Below are positions 23,978 through 34,910 of a stretch of 64,000 nucleotides of DNA, in pieces; within the stretch, counting starts at the first letter, position 1, and each line of letters starts with the position of its first letter. The stretch spans positions 34,686,385-34,750,384 of the forward strand of contig NC_056759.1 in the NCBI RefSeq assembly GCF_018687715.1, read 5' to 3'. Under the pieces are notes generated by a model. It ran no database searches. It had not been told where the DNA came from and saw only the letters and a list, made by a program, of their open reading frames with translations. Source of the stretch: Carya illinoinensis (lineage: Eukaryota > Streptophyta > Magnoliopsida > Fagales > Juglandaceae). Made by a program: the position numbers and the translations under genes.

Positions 23978-24143
23978 TAAGGTTGTGTTTGCTAAGTGAA
24001 GTAGTTTAAGAGACTAACTCACTATTATTCATAAACTATTTATCAATTTTTTACTACTATTCACTACTTTTTCATTACTATTTACTATTTTCACTACTAT
24101 TCACAGAACATTTGAGTTCATCCCAGCATCCAAATGTACCCTA
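23978..24143 (+). repeat. MITE-like repeat, CACTACTATTCAC family
   Basis: The interior is made of repeated CACTACTATTCAC and TTACTATTTACT words and ends GTTCATCCCAGCATCCAAATG. A related, reverse-oriented copy lies at 53140-53310 (GTGAAAAGTAATGAATAGTA words). No ORF is present. It directly abuts the gypsy element at 24162. Confidence 0.55.
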
Positions 24144-24161
24144 AATATATATCAAATAGTC

Positions 24162-24692
24162 TGTCACGTCCCTCTCAAATGGTAGCAGGAAAAGGAAAAT
24201 AGTGCAAGAAAATAAAGAAAACTCAGGTGGGATCCTCCAGAAATTATAAAAGGAAAAAAAGATAGAAAAGAGAGATAGGAGAGAGAATAACAAAATTCTA
24301 TTTTGATGAAATACTTGTCTGCCAATACAGTAACAGGTGCTGGAATGAAATAGGAAAATGGCAAAGGAATCTTTCATCTATAGACCACTATGAGTAACAA
24401 AGAGGAAATAATAAATTACAATAATAGATTGAAAGAACATAACTTGGGCTCACAGGCCTATAGATCCCAGACATAGCAAATAGGCTTGCACGCCCCCTTG
24501 ACTTAACACCTAATAAAACACCTAACAAATCCATTAAAAGATAAAGAAAAGAACAAGTCCATCTTGTGAATGGCTTTCGGCCCAAGCCTAGGCCCATTAG
24601 TCTTCATCTACTTAGCTCGTATCGATCTCAAACTCTAGATCCCCTTTCTGGTTCATCCCCTTCTCTTCACTAAGCTACTAGGGTATGTGACA
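24162..24692 (-). repeat. 3' LTR of the gypsy element
   Basis: The minus strand begins TGTCACATACCCTAG and ends GAGGGACGTGACA. The purine-rich CTCTAAGAGGAGGGCTC just outside it (24693-24709) is the polypurine tract. Confidence 0.85.
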
Positions 24693-24699
24693 GAGCCCT

Positions 24700-25150
24700 C
24701 CTCTTAGAGCACCTTGCCCACAAGGTGGGGGTAGGAATCCTTGAGCCAATCGTAGGGCTCCTAAGTAGCATAATCTTCTTGTTGGCCCTGCCATTGGATC
24801 AATTGTTCAAGAAGGGTTTGATTTTGAAATTCACAAACCTTTCTAGGAAGGACCTTCTCAGGCTTTAAGATCCCTTAAGGGCTATTAGTTGGTGACCCAA
24901 TCTATTCTTTAGCTGTGAGACGTGGAAGACAGGGTGTATCGCTGCCATGGGTGGAAACTGTAATTGGTAGGCCATAGATCTGACACGATGGGTGATCTGA
25001 AAGGGCCTCTAGAACCTCATGGCTAGCTTGGCGTTTCGGTTGTGGGCCACCAATAGTTGGCAATAGGGCTGTAAGTGGAGGTAAACCCATTCACCTTCTT
25101 GAAAAATAGTTTCTTTCCGCTTGAGGTTCTCATATTTTTTCATTCTCTCT
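24700..25150 (-). pseudogene. Gypsy integrase tail and chromodomain-like end
   Basis: Minus-strand pieces read GEWVYLHLQPY (about 25105), IHPVFHVSQLKN (about 24940-24905), then QTLLEQLIQWQGQQEDYAT followed by WLKDSYPHLVGKVL (about 24810-24707). This is the usual order in chromoviruses: linker, HPVFHVS motif, then a short chromodomain with LIQW. At least two stops interrupt it. Confidence 0.7.
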
Positions 25151-25154
25151 TGTG

Positions 25155-25870
25155 ATCTCTACAAAATATGTTTGAGGATATGTAAAATTTGCTCACGTGT
25201 CATTAGGATCTGCTCTACAACTTCCACTTTGGTTAGTCCCGGTATATAGGTCAATAACCGTGGGGGAGGGTAGCCATATAGGGCTTCAAAGGGAGTGATC
25301 TCAGTAGATGAGTGCTGGTTCGTATTATACAACCACTCAGCCAACGGAATCCACAGGCCCAATCCTTCAGCCTTTCCCAAGAAAAACACCTCAAGAAATT
25401 TTTCACACATTTATTGACAGCTTCAGATTGATCATCTGATTGGGAGTGATAGGTTGTGCTAAAGGCTAGTTGAACCCTTTGGATTTTGAACAACTTATTC
25501 CAGAAATTGCTGGTGAAGATCTGGCCTCAATCTGAGACTATAGAACTAGGAATTTCATATAGCTTCAAGACATCCTTAGTAAAGAGTTGGGCTACTATTT
25601 TGGCAATGTAGGGATGGGGGATGCATGGGCTAGTGGAATAAAATGGACATATTTGGTGAGCCTATCCACCAACACCCATAGGCTATTAAATCCCTGGGAT
25701 AAGGGTAGGCCCTCAATAAAATCCATAGTAATTTGGGTCCATGGCTGGGAAGGATTGGTAAGGGCAAGAGCAACCCACTGGCCTGATCTGATTGGTTTGA
25801 CACTCTGGCATGGTTTTTTAGGGGTCCTTGACATCCTTCTTCATGCCAACCCAAATAAAATCATTTCTCA
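25155..25870 (-). pseudogene. Gypsy integrase core
   Basis: Pieces in three frames are PWTQITMDFIEGLPLSQGFN (first catalytic Asp), VDRLTKYVHFIPL, FSTTYHSQSDDQSEAVNKC (the Glu-containing motif) and WLYNTNQHSSTEITPFEALY. The frame changes between them show small indels. The core is recognisable but not functional. Confidence 0.85.
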
Positions 25871-25871
25871 C

Positions 25872-26582
25872 CTAATGCATGGTTTTTTCATATCTTGAGT
25901 GACCACTCATGAGGCTAGTGTGTAATAAGGCTAGTAATTTCTGCTTGAAGGCTTTGTTTCTCCCAATCAATAGCCTTTGCTTGTAGAACACTAACGTATC
26001 TATAATGGAATAAGATGATGGTAACCCTCCTTGCTGGAATTTTAGCAACAATTCCTGGACTTTAGGGTCCCCTTGATACCCCTCTTTAACCTTTTCCAGC
26101 AATTCCACAGTTGCCTCCACCCCAGGCATCTCACTGTCCAGCTTTCTGGACAAGGCATTTGCTTCCTTGTTGTCTTGTCCCTTTTTATACTCCACTAACA
26201 TGTCATACCCTAGTAGTTTAGAGACCCATTTATGTTGCATAGAGGTTCCTATTTTATGCTCTAGTAGATATTTAAGGCTTTGGTGGTCAGTTTTGACCAT
26301 AAAAGGGTGTCTAAGCAAGTAAGGCCTCCATTTCTGCACAACCGTTACTAATGTATACAGCTCCTTCTCATAGGTTGATAGGGCCAGCACCTTACCCTTT
26401 AAAGCTTGACTAAAAAATGCTATAGGTTTACCCCTCTGCATTAGAACAACCTCAATGATACTTTTCAATGCATCACACTCAATAATAAAGGGCAAGGAAA
26501 GATTGGGGAGGGCTAACACAGGTGGTTGGGTTAAATCTTCTTTCAGCTTCACAAAGGCTTCCTTAGCAGCATCATTCCACAC
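25872..26582 (-). pseudogene. Gypsy RNase H and integrase zinc region
   Basis: A 236-codon open piece covers the end of RT/RNase H: FIIECDALKSIIEVVLMQRG, STYEKELYTLV, VKTDHQSLKYLLE, EANALSRKL, and then LLHTSLMSGHSRYEKTMH, the His half of the integrase zinc finger. It is the best preserved part of the element. Confidence 0.88.
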
Positions 26583-26599
26583 AAACTGGTTATTTTTTA

Positions 26600-27330
26600 A
26601 GTGCTACGTCAGTAGGGTTGCAAGACTACTATAACCCCTGATAAACCTCCTATAGTACCCAATCAACCCCAAGAAACTCCTCAGGGCTATTAAAGTGGGG
26701 GGAAATGGCCAATCCTTCATGGCCTATGGCTTGTCAGGGTTAGCCCTAACCCCTTCAACTGAAATCAAATGTCCTAAGTATGAAACCTCCTTAGAAGCAA
26801 ACCTGCACTTTGAGAGTTTAGCAAACTAACAATGTTTGTTTAAGCACTTCCAGAGTCACTTTAAGGTGTTGAACATGCTTCTCTGTAGACTTGCCGTATG
26901 CCAAAATGTCATTAAAAAAAATACCAAGATAAATTTCTTGAGATAAGGTCTAGAAACCTCATTCATCAAGCTTTGAAAGGTGGAGGGGGCATTGGTCAAG
27001 CCAAAAAGCATAACCAAGAACTTGTTATAAATGTTGTATTAGGTACATCCTCAAGTCTGACTCTTATTTGGCGACACCCCGATTGCAAATCCATCTTAGA
27101 AAAGACCATTGACACACTCAACTCATCCAACAATTCTTCCACTATCGGAATAGGAAACTTATCCTTCATAGTTACATTATTTAGGACTGTATAATCCACA
27201 CACATTCTCCACTACTCATCGGCCTTTCTCACTAACAACACTGGGGAGGAATAGGGGTTTTGGCTTAGTTTAATGACCTTAGAATTGAGTAACTCCCTTT
27301 CTAATTTCTTAATCTCGTCTTTTTGGAAGT
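26600..27330 (-). pseudogene. Gypsy reverse transcriptase
   Basis: The landmarks are CVDYTVLNNVTMKDKFPIPI and VFSKMDLQSGCRQIRV in 27205-26996, then [20 protein letters not shown] around 26925-26870. The catalytic YxDD box reads F-N-D, with the first Asp changed to Asn (codons at 26911-26913 and 26908-26910), which would kill the enzyme on its own. Confidence 0.88.
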
Positions 27331-27618
27331 AAGGGTAACTGTACGGTATCACAGAAACAAGTTTAGTATTTGGGTATAGGATAATGTCATGGTCATGAGA
27401 TCTAGGTGGGGGTAAGCCTGTGGGGTCACCAAAAACTTCATTGTATTGGGTGAGGAGTTGTTGAATGGTTGGGGGTATATCTTACGCTAAAGTCCATTTT
27501 TTCCCTCAATTAACTATAGTACTAGCCCCTTTTTTTTTCCAACCCATTATTTTTCTTTAGATTTCCTTCTTCAATCAAGTGTGAAGGACATAATCCTTAT
27601 AACTCCACATTTCTAAAA

Positions 27619-28050
27619 CTACATGGAGAGGTTTTTTAAATTCCATAGTACGGGTCCTAATTCCTTAAACCATTGAACACCCAACACCATATCACAACTA
27701 GCAAGTACCAAAATATAAACATTAGTCACAAAAACTGACTCTTGAATCTTTATTTTAAATGTTGAACAGTGTCCTTCACTAAACACCTGCTCAATATTGG
27801 CCACTCTCACCCTTATTTTCTCATTGGGCTCTATTGGAATTTCTCCCTTATACACCATAGAGGGATCCACAAGATTGTGGGTGTTTCTCAAATCTATTAA
27901 TATCACCATCTTTCGGTTTCCTACTCTACCATTAACCCTTATAGTTTTAGGACTCAAGGATCCAACAAGGGCATGTAGGAAAATCTCATGGTGTTCTGTA
28001 TTAGTCACAAAATCTAGTAGCTCTTCCTTCTCAAGTTCTTCTTCCCCCAT
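27619..28050 (-). pseudogene. Gypsy aspartic protease region
   Basis: A 143-codon open piece reads LVGSLSPKTIRVNGRVGNRK, MVILIDLRNTHNLVDPSMV and CDMVLGVQWFKELGP. The family has an Asp-Ser/Thr-Gly triad where this copy reads Asp-Leu-Arg-Asn, so the catalytic site is destroyed although the frame is open. The start lies inside a 140-base tandem duplication. Confidence 0.85.
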
Positions 28051-28194
28051 TTAAGGTTTCCTATTCCCCCATTAACCCTTATAGTTTTAGGACTCAAGAA
28101 TCCAACAAGGGCATGTAGGAAAATCTCATGGTGTGCTGGATTAGTCACAAAATCCAGTAGCTCTTCCTTCTCAAGTTCTTCTTCTCCCATTTAA
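27915..28194. repeat. 140-base tandem duplication at gag/protease junction
   Basis: GGTTTCCTACTCTACCATTA (27915) and GGTTTCCTATTCCCCCATTA (28055) start two nearly identical 140-base units. Each ends CTTCTCAAGTTCTTCTTC and CCCATTTAA. As 140 is not a multiple of three, the duplication also shifts the reading frame. Confidence 0.9.
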
Positions 28195-28199
28195 GGTTC

Positions 28200-29190
28200 A
28201 ACCATTTCCTCCTCAACTTCATCAATTAAAAACAGCTTGGGTTGTTGGCATCTATGGCCTGGATTCCATTTGGAATTGCAATAATAGCATAGATCTTTAT
28301 CCCTCGTCTCTTTCATTTGCTAAGTTTTGATCTTTTGGATAGATCTAATGGCTTTGGAGCTTTTTTTTGGGTTACAAATTGTTTAGGTTGGGCTGTGTTT
28401 TGGGGTTTTTATTTTTTATTTTTTTGGTGGATGTAGGACATTTTACGTTTTCTCTTACTCACCCTAGATTTTCCTCTTAGATTTTGGCAAGACTGTATGC
28501 CATTAATAGGTTGTTAGGGTTGAACATCCTCATAGGCAACCTGATTTAATCCCTTAACCCACTGAGAAAACATCTTAACTTATACCCTCGGACAAACCTC
28601 TCAATCTATTAGATAAGGCTTCAAAGTTAGCCTTATATTACTACACTGTACCAGATTGTTTGAGCTTGGTTAATGACTCCATTGGATCATCATATGAAGA
28701 TGGTCCAAACCTCACTAAGAGAGCCTTAGTGAAACTCTTCCAATCGTTAACCTCTCTTGACTTCTCTAAGTTTTAAAACCAGACCAAGGTTTGTCCCTCT
28801 ATGTGGAAAGAGGCCGAGCTTAGTTTGTGTTGGGGTAATGTGTTGTAATATGAAACATAATGGTTAGTTTTGTATAATCAGCCATTAAGGTCATCTCCAT
28901 AGACGTTAGAAAAATCAATTTTTACTTGTCTGGTTAGGGGTTCCCCTTCTTGCTCATTATGCTCATTTCTATGCGTATGAACACCTAAGGTTGATTCTCT
29001 ACTTGAGTTGTTACTATTGTGCCTTTGTAGCTCCAGGATGAGTGCTGCTAGTTGTTGCTTTATAGAGTCAAACTATATTTTTAATGCTAATATTTATGTT
29101 TCTAGGGTTTTGAGCTAGGAATCGGTAAATTTTTTAGGGAGTTGAGACCATCTTAAGGCTGATTGAGGCGGGTTCCTTCTGCCATGACTA
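28200..29190 (-). pseudogene. Gypsy gag with CCHC-type knuckle
   Basis: The clear landmark is CYYCNSKWNPGHRCQQPKLF at about 28296-28237, the zinc knuckle plus the linker common in plant chromoviruses. Upstream gag (to about 29190) is poorly preserved and read mainly from position between the knuckle and the primer site. Confidence 0.65.
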
Positions 29191-29194
29191 CTTG

Positions 29195-29213
29195 GGATCT
29201 CTCTCTGATACCA
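29195..29213 (-). other. Primer binding site of the gypsy element
   Basis: The minus strand reads TGTGACAATTTGGTATCAGA and continues GAGAGATCCC. TGGTATCAGAG is the standard plant match to initiator tRNA-Met, a few bases inside the 5' LTR. Confidence 0.88.
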
Positions 29214-29216
29214 AAT

Positions 29217-29769
29217 TGTCACAACCTTATCAAATGGAAGCAGGAAAAGGAAAACAGTGTAGGAAATAAATAAAACTCACTTAAAACAGTGTAGGAAATA
29301 AATAAAACTCACTTCGAGGGTGAGATCCTCTAGAAATTGTAAAAGGAAAAAAGAGAGAAAAAGAAAGATAGGAGAGAGAATAACATAATTTTGTTTTGAT
29401 GAAAATACTTAGTCTACCGGTACAATGACAGGTAGAGGAATAAAATAGGAAAATGGCAGAGGAATCTTTCATCTGTAGACCACTACTAGTAACGGAAAGG
29501 AAATAGGAAATTACAATAATAGACTGAAAGAGCATAACTTGGGCTCGCAAGCCCATGGACCCCTAACATAGCAAACGGGCTCGGAGGCCCCCTTGACTTA
29601 ACTCCTAATAGATCCATTAAAAGATAAAGAAAAGAACAAGTCCATCTCGTGAAGGAATTTCGGCCCAGGCCCACTGGCCTTCATTTACTCAACTCATATC
29701 TATCTCAGACTCTAGATCCCCCTTCTGGTTCATCCCCTTCTCTTCACTCAACTGCTAAGGTCTGTGATA
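29217..29769 (-). repeat. 5' LTR of the gypsy element
   Basis: Partner of 24162-24692. It is longer mainly because of an internal tandem copy of ACAGTGTAGGAAATAAATAA and flanking bases at about 29253-29314. The inner end is TGTCACAACC and the outer end TGTGATA. Confidence 0.85.
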
Positions 29770-29803
29770 GAGCCCTCCCCTTAGAGCAGCTTACCCACAA
29801 TTG
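29770..29803 (-). repeat. Leftover 3' internal/polypurine piece outside the 5' LTR
   Basis: GAGCCCTCCCCTTAGAGCAG followed by CTTACCCACAA closely matches the bases just inside the 3' LTR at 24693-24724 (GAGCCCTCCTCTTAGAGCAC). Internal sequence on the outer side of an LTR indicates a former tandem pair of elements sharing this LTR. Confidence 0.8.
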
Positions 29804-29923
29804 GGTTGCAGATTGAGATATCAGCAGAGAGCTAGGTTGTTTTGGGTAATTCTGGTTCAAACGGTGCTATACCCTGTACCCCTGTAAGCTATTATATGTT
29901 TATAATCATTCGAACGCCTAGTT

Positions 29924-30437
29924 AGGGGTGTAAGGAGTTCAGTCCAGATCGGAAAAACTGACATAACCAAACTCCAGACCGGTCGGTCTCGGTCCCATAA
30001 ATTATGGACAGAAAAGACTCAATCTGGTCCTGGGGTCTATAAATTTTGGATTGGATCGGATCGAACTCTAGTCCATAAATTTAATAACTTAATATATTAT
30101 TTTTATATAGTAATTATATAAGTTAATGATATAATTTTCATCTAATTTATTATTATATACCATATAAAATATTTTTTTAATGAGTTAGTTACATAATCCA
30201 TATTAATAATTCACTTAATTTTAATTTAGTAATTTAAATAATTTTTTAATTAATTTATTTGAAAAAAGAAGAAGAAGAAAATAAAAAAATAATCGGGTCG
30301 GACCTACCGGACTGGACTAGACCGATAGCTACTTGTTCAGTCTGGTCCATATGGATGTTCGGTTTGAGAAAAATGATGGACCAAAAATTTCTATCCCTCA
30401 CCCTCCTAGATCGGACCGGACCGATTTACACCCCTAC
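29924..30437. mobile_element. hAT-like MITE with AGGGGTGTAA ends
   Basis: Inverted ends read AGGGGTGTAAGGAG on the left and, on the reverse strand, AGGGGTGTAAATCGG on the right. CCTAGTT flanks both sides (29917-29923 and 30439-30445), a probable 7-8 base target duplication. The interior is GGTC/CGGA-rich near the ends and AT-rich in the middle. No transposase is present. It is inserted in the CACTA left region. Confidence 0.7.
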
Positions 30438-30970
30438 ACCTAGTTATTACGTTTAAACGGTATTCCACGGGCTATAATAACGTTTGAAGGCTAAATTTAA
30501 ACGTCCAAACATTGAATCACGTGAAACATAATGATCAAACTTGTTATATGAACGTTCGAGTGGTAAGTCATGTGACAAATACAAATACATGTTGAACGTT
30601 GATTTTAGCATTCTATTTGTTTTGCACTACCCACTAAAACGTTTGAACATATAAGAATAGTTTGAACGATGTGATGTTCCAATGTTCATTATAATAATTT
30701 CAAATAGATAATTTTCTATTTTTAAATTTATGTGATTATTCTTGAGGTATGCACTAGTTTTATTGTGTATTTATAATTGTATTTTACTATATATTTTTAG
30801 TATTATTTATACTATAAATATAGTAATATTTGGAGAACTATAGCAATACTATAGTGATTTAAATACTTATTTATATATAGTGGATTAAATATACTAATAC
30901 TATATATGCTAGTATCATATAGTGGATTTCTATATTGTTAGTTAAATATAGTGATTCATATGTAGTTATT

Positions 30971-31938
30971 AGGGCTGCAACCCGTCCAACCCGATTTGGA
31001 TTTGGGCCCAGCCGACAACAAGAAAATGATCAGAACAGAACGTTTTCGGGTCGGGTCAACCCGAGTATATATAAAATAAAACATGAAATAATTCAACTAA
31101 AATATTTCTCCAAAAATAAAGAAAATAATATGTCAGCTATCAATAATCGAGAGTCTATTATTAGCATCAGTTGTTACACTAAGAAGAAGACAAAACAAAA
31201 ATCTTGAGGATTTATCCTAACTAGAGTCATCAGTCAATGGTTTGAACATTTAACCATATTCAGTTGGTGTTGGTGTCTGAGTGAAAAAAATCTTTTCAAG
31301 AAAAAGGGATTTTCAAACCTTAGGGAAGATAGTCCTGCGAGGAAGCAGCATCATGAAGGGCTATTTCAAGGATCGAAAGGCCACGTTCAAAGCTTTCAAG
31401 ATGGCTGGTTCTTAACAGGTGATGTTGGGGTCGTACATCCATATGGGTATTTGGAAATCAAGGATAGATTCAAGGACATGATCATATCTGGAGGTGAAAT
31501 AGCAACGTAGAAGTGGAGTCGGTGATGTAAAAGCACTCAAGGGTGCTAGAACCAGCCATGGTGGGCCTGTGGCAATGCCGCACCCTCACTGGGAAGAGAG
31601 CCCTTGTGCTTTTGTCACCCTCAACAAGAATTTAGTGGGCAGAGCCGAAAAAGTGAGCGAGGCAGAGATCATCTCCTTTTGCAAGAAGAATCTTCCCCAT
31701 TTCACAATTCCAAAGAATCTTCCCCAAACGAGTCTTGCGATGCATGCAATCTACGGTTTTTAAACGGCTAGGGTTTGATCTACAAAATAAGAGTTTATAA
31801 ACGTGTAGTCAGGTTGATTGGGTCAAAATCGATTTTTAGCAGGTTCGACCCGAAATGTAATGTAAATCAATTTTAACAGACGGGTCACCTCAGCTCTTTT
31901 GGATGGGTTAGGTCTTCAGGGATTTTGCACAGGCCTAG
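30971..31938 (+). mobile_element. hAT-like element carrying a captured gene fragment (Pack-type)
   Basis: This is a 968-base element flanked by the exact 8-base duplication TAGTTATT (30963-30970 and 31939-31946), the length typical of hAT. Ends read AGGGCTGCAACCCG on the left and, on the reverse strand, CTAGGCCTGTGCAAAA on the right, which are degenerate inverted repeats. Near both ends are the CCAACCCG and CGGGTCGGGTC words common in plant hAT MITEs. The interior from about 31316 to 31745 is a piece of a plant acyl-activating enzyme gene. No transposase is present. Confidence 0.78.
31316..31745 (+). pseudogene. Acyl-activating enzyme (AAE/AMP-dependent ligase) fragment
   Basis: Translated pieces are GKIVLRGSSIMKGYFKDRKA (31320-31380), GWFLTGDVGVVHPYGYLEIK and DRFKDMIISGGE, then VEVESVM and VAMPHPHWEESPCAFVTL with AEIISFCKKNLPHFTIP (31570-31725). 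GWFLTGD and the DMIISGGE region are core adenylation motifs of the ANL superfamily; overall wording is closest to plant AAE1/AAE11-type acyl-CoA ligases. A base is missing before GWFL, a stop follows VEVESVM, and another shift precedes VAMPHP, so it cannot make enzyme. Both termini of the gene are absent and no intron is seen. It lies wholly inside the hAT-like element, which implies capture. Confidence 0.85.
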
Positions 31939-32392
31939 TAGTTATTTATATATAGTGACCCATATAGTAATATGTAGTATCATATAGTGAAACTACATAT
32001 GCTAAATATATGTAGCTATAATTTAAGAAATACATGTTCGAACGTTATAATTACACTTTTGAACACTGATTTTTGCGTTCGAGTGTATTATTCATGTGAG
32101 ATTGACCGTTCGAACGAAAGTTTCGGGGTTTGAGCCTCCTGAACTAGTACCAAGATTGTTTCCTGCCAAGCCATCTAAGAACTTGTAAGCGTTTGAATGA
32201 GTATTTTGATTCGTTTGAACGTACTGACCCTAAAACTCGTAAGTGGGAAAAATTTCACACTAAATAAAATTTTCTTGTTTGAGCTAAGTTGAAAGCCGTT
32301 CAAACGCGAAAATTTGAAATAAGGCGTGCATGTGACAAGTTTTGCCCTTGTAATAGATTTTTTTTTAGTTGAACGATTTCGTTTTGTGTCTG

Positions 32393-33110
32393 TCAACTTG
32401 TTATAATGACTATATACCCCTTAATAAGTCTTGATCTTGAAAAAATACACACGCCTCTCTCCTTAGTTAGCATCTCAACCTTAGCCTTTAGGTTATCCTC
32501 TTCCTTAAGATGGTAAATTCCACCACCATTTGGGTTTCCTACAAGTCGTGACCTATTTGTGCTCTCAGTAGTACTAGGTCCAGTCCAAGTGTGAGCTTTT
32601 TCAGCAAGCTCATTGAGGTATTCTATGGTCTCATCAGGATCTTTCTGCAAGAACTCACTATTACACATCATCTCCACAAATTGGCGCTCTCTAGGTGTAA
32701 GTCCATCATAAAAATAGCTTACTAAGTACCAATTCTCATACCCATGGTGATGACACATACTCAACAACTCCTTAAATCTCTCATAAGACTGATACAAAGT
32801 CTCACTGTCCTTTTGTGCAAAGGTCAAGATTTGTCTTTCTAAAACATTGGTCTTACATTGGAGAAATTATTTATTAAAGAAGACTTGAGTAATCTAATTC
32901 TATGACCCAATAGATCATGGTCTCAGCAAGTATAGCCAACTCTGAGCTCTATGCTTCAAAGAGAAAATAAATAATTTAAGTCTCACAACATCATCAGTTG
33001 CATTTTGACTATGAAAAGTCGCAACTAATTCCTCAAACTCCCTAATGTACACATATGAATTTTCATTTTCCGTGCCATGAAAGTAGGAAGTAATTGTATC
33101 ATCCCTATTT
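32393..33110 (-). pseudogene. Athila/Tat-type gag
   Basis: ORF 32827-32393 reads ETLYQSYERFKELLSMCHHH, LVSYFYDGLTPRERQFVEMM and DETIEYLNELAEKAHTWTGP, the core of Ty3/gypsy gag in the Athila/Tat group. Upstream in another frame lie EFEELVATFHSQNATDDVVR and LKLFIFSLKHRAQSWL (about 33050-32925). It ends abruptly at about 32393 against CACTA subterminal sequence, so pol and the 3' LTR are missing. Confidence 0.85.
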
Positions 33111-33487
33111 TAAAATCCAGTTGGCGAGTATTAGCTAGAAACATGATGCATGATGGTATGGCTGTGCGTGTATGGTGGAGGTAATCCTAAATGGTCATAG
33201 TGGGTTGATCTCTGTATTCACTCATTCCCTCAGAATTAGAATAATTATCAAATAAATAATTAGAAAAATTAGATTATGACTTTGACTCTAACACAGGTCT
33301 ACAAGCAAACTTACCCAAGGCGTCTCTATACATGTGCATGCAAGGTAGAGAAAAATGCAACACTAAAAAAAAACTACAAAAAGAAAAATAAAATAAAATA
33401 AAGATGCAGCAAATTAAAAGAGGGAACAAAGTTACCGCCTTTACAAACTGCTGAAAAGAAAAACTATCTAGCAATTATTCTACCGTT

Positions 33488-33505
33488 TCCCCGACAACGG
33501 CGCCA
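33488..33505 (-). other. Primer binding site, tRNA-Asp type
   Basis: The minus strand reads TGGCGCCGTTGTCGGGGA, one base from the TGGCGCCGTTGCCGGGGA motif complementary to plant tRNA-Asp. This primer is characteristic of Athila/Tat retrotransposons and agrees with the gag downstream. Confidence 0.85.
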
Positions 33506-33510
33506 AAATT

Positions 33511-34910
33511 TGATTACCCCCAAAGAATAACGCGGTAGTTGTAGCACAGTTTTGGAGTGTCGATTCCAGAGATAGACAAATTAAAAGAATAACACAACTT
33601 TAGAATGTCGATTCCACAGAAAGACAAATTAAAAGAATAGCAAAAGGAACAAAGAAACTAAAAATTTAAGAAAACAAAAATTAAAGTAGCAATGTAAGAC
33701 AAATTCTTTCTGATAGGAAATAAACTGAAGAGCCAAAATGTAATAATGAAAATGTTTGACCAGAATTGATAGTAATGAAGTATCAGAAATCCCTTACTTG
33801 AACTTGATAATTCTATCCATATCAGATTTATTGGATACTCGATTAAATATCGTAGCACCAGACTCTCTAGTCGGAAAATATATCTTTATAATCAATTTGT
33901 TCAAATGTAATTTTTGAAAACCACTCTTCTTTTGAAAGCACGGATTGTTGTCCTATTAGACTTATATTCAAAAACAACAATATACTTAATAGCAATACTG
34001 CAGTAGAGAATGACACTAATAAGATCAACAACCAGATCATAAACACATCAACAATCCCATAGAGAAAGCATGATTGAATCTATGAAAAGTATTGGTTGTA
34101 AAATTATCCAAATACAAGGAATTAGACAAATAAGAGATGAAAAAAATAATTCCATCAACAAGAAAGTTTATTACATGAATATGATAGAATTGAAATCATC
34201 ATCATTTAAGCAAGTTCATCCCTAGCCTCACCAAGGAATTAGCTCCCCATTCGAAAGAAGAAGAATTATTTTTCTGGAAGATGAGTTTCTCCAAATTCTA
34301 TCATCCTCTCTTCCAAAAACTAGAAGAGCCTCTTCTTTTCTGCCCCTTTGCTCTATATTTTCCTCCCTTTTCACGAGCTATCCCCCAATATGGAAAGAAA
34401 ATCGCGTGCAAACTCGGGTAGGGAATACTCCAAATTTTCACATGCAGATTACGGGCCCTTTTTCGCTTAGTAAACGGCCAAATTAGAAAATAGATATTTA
34501 CGAAACAAATATAGCACATTGAGTTAGCTTTCCAACACATCTTGAATCGCCTCAATCGGATATCTGCAGAGGAATATATGACTATAATGCTAACAGATAC
34601 TTAGAGTGGCTGCAGATTCCAAATATTTTTCATTAATTGCTCTTTCCTTCTTTGTTTATGACTCGAATTTTTTTGACTTTGGATGTATGAAATTCTCCTT
34701 TGGTTGTTCTCTTCTTCCTTATTAGACAAACTTTAGCTTAATCATTTTTAAATTCATTCTTGCAATAAAATCATTAGACACTGAATCAAAACTTGGGCAT
34801 TATGAAATTAAAGTTTAAATTGAAAAAACATAATCAAAATACCTAAATAACACATAATCTAACAATTAAACTCATAAAAATAATGTTTAGAGTACACTTT
34901 CGTGCACTCA
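33511..34910 (-). repeat. 5' LTR of the Athila/Tat-type element
   Basis: The minus strand begins TGAGTGCACGAAAGTG at 34910 and ends GGGGGTAATCA at 33511, five bases before the primer site, giving a 1400-base LTR with TG...CA ends. An internal near-duplicate of about 60 bases (GTCGATTCCAGAGATAGAC and relatives) lies at 33558-33640. No matching 3' LTR is in the window. Confidence 0.75.

Larger units (their letters stand above)
24162..29769 (-). mobile_element. Decayed Ty3/gypsy chromovirus with both LTRs
   Basis: LTRs are 24162-24692 (531 bases) and 29217-29769 (553 bases), both TGTCAC...TGTGACA/TGTGATA. The primer site lies inside the right LTR on the minus strand, so the right LTR is the 5' one. 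The interior reads gag, CCHC, protease, RT, RNase H, integrase, chromodomain-like tail. That order defines Ty3/gypsy, and the tail points to a chromovirus. Stops and shifts interrupt every domain. About 34 bases of a second 3' internal end follow the right LTR, so no target duplication can be expected. Confidence 0.88.
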
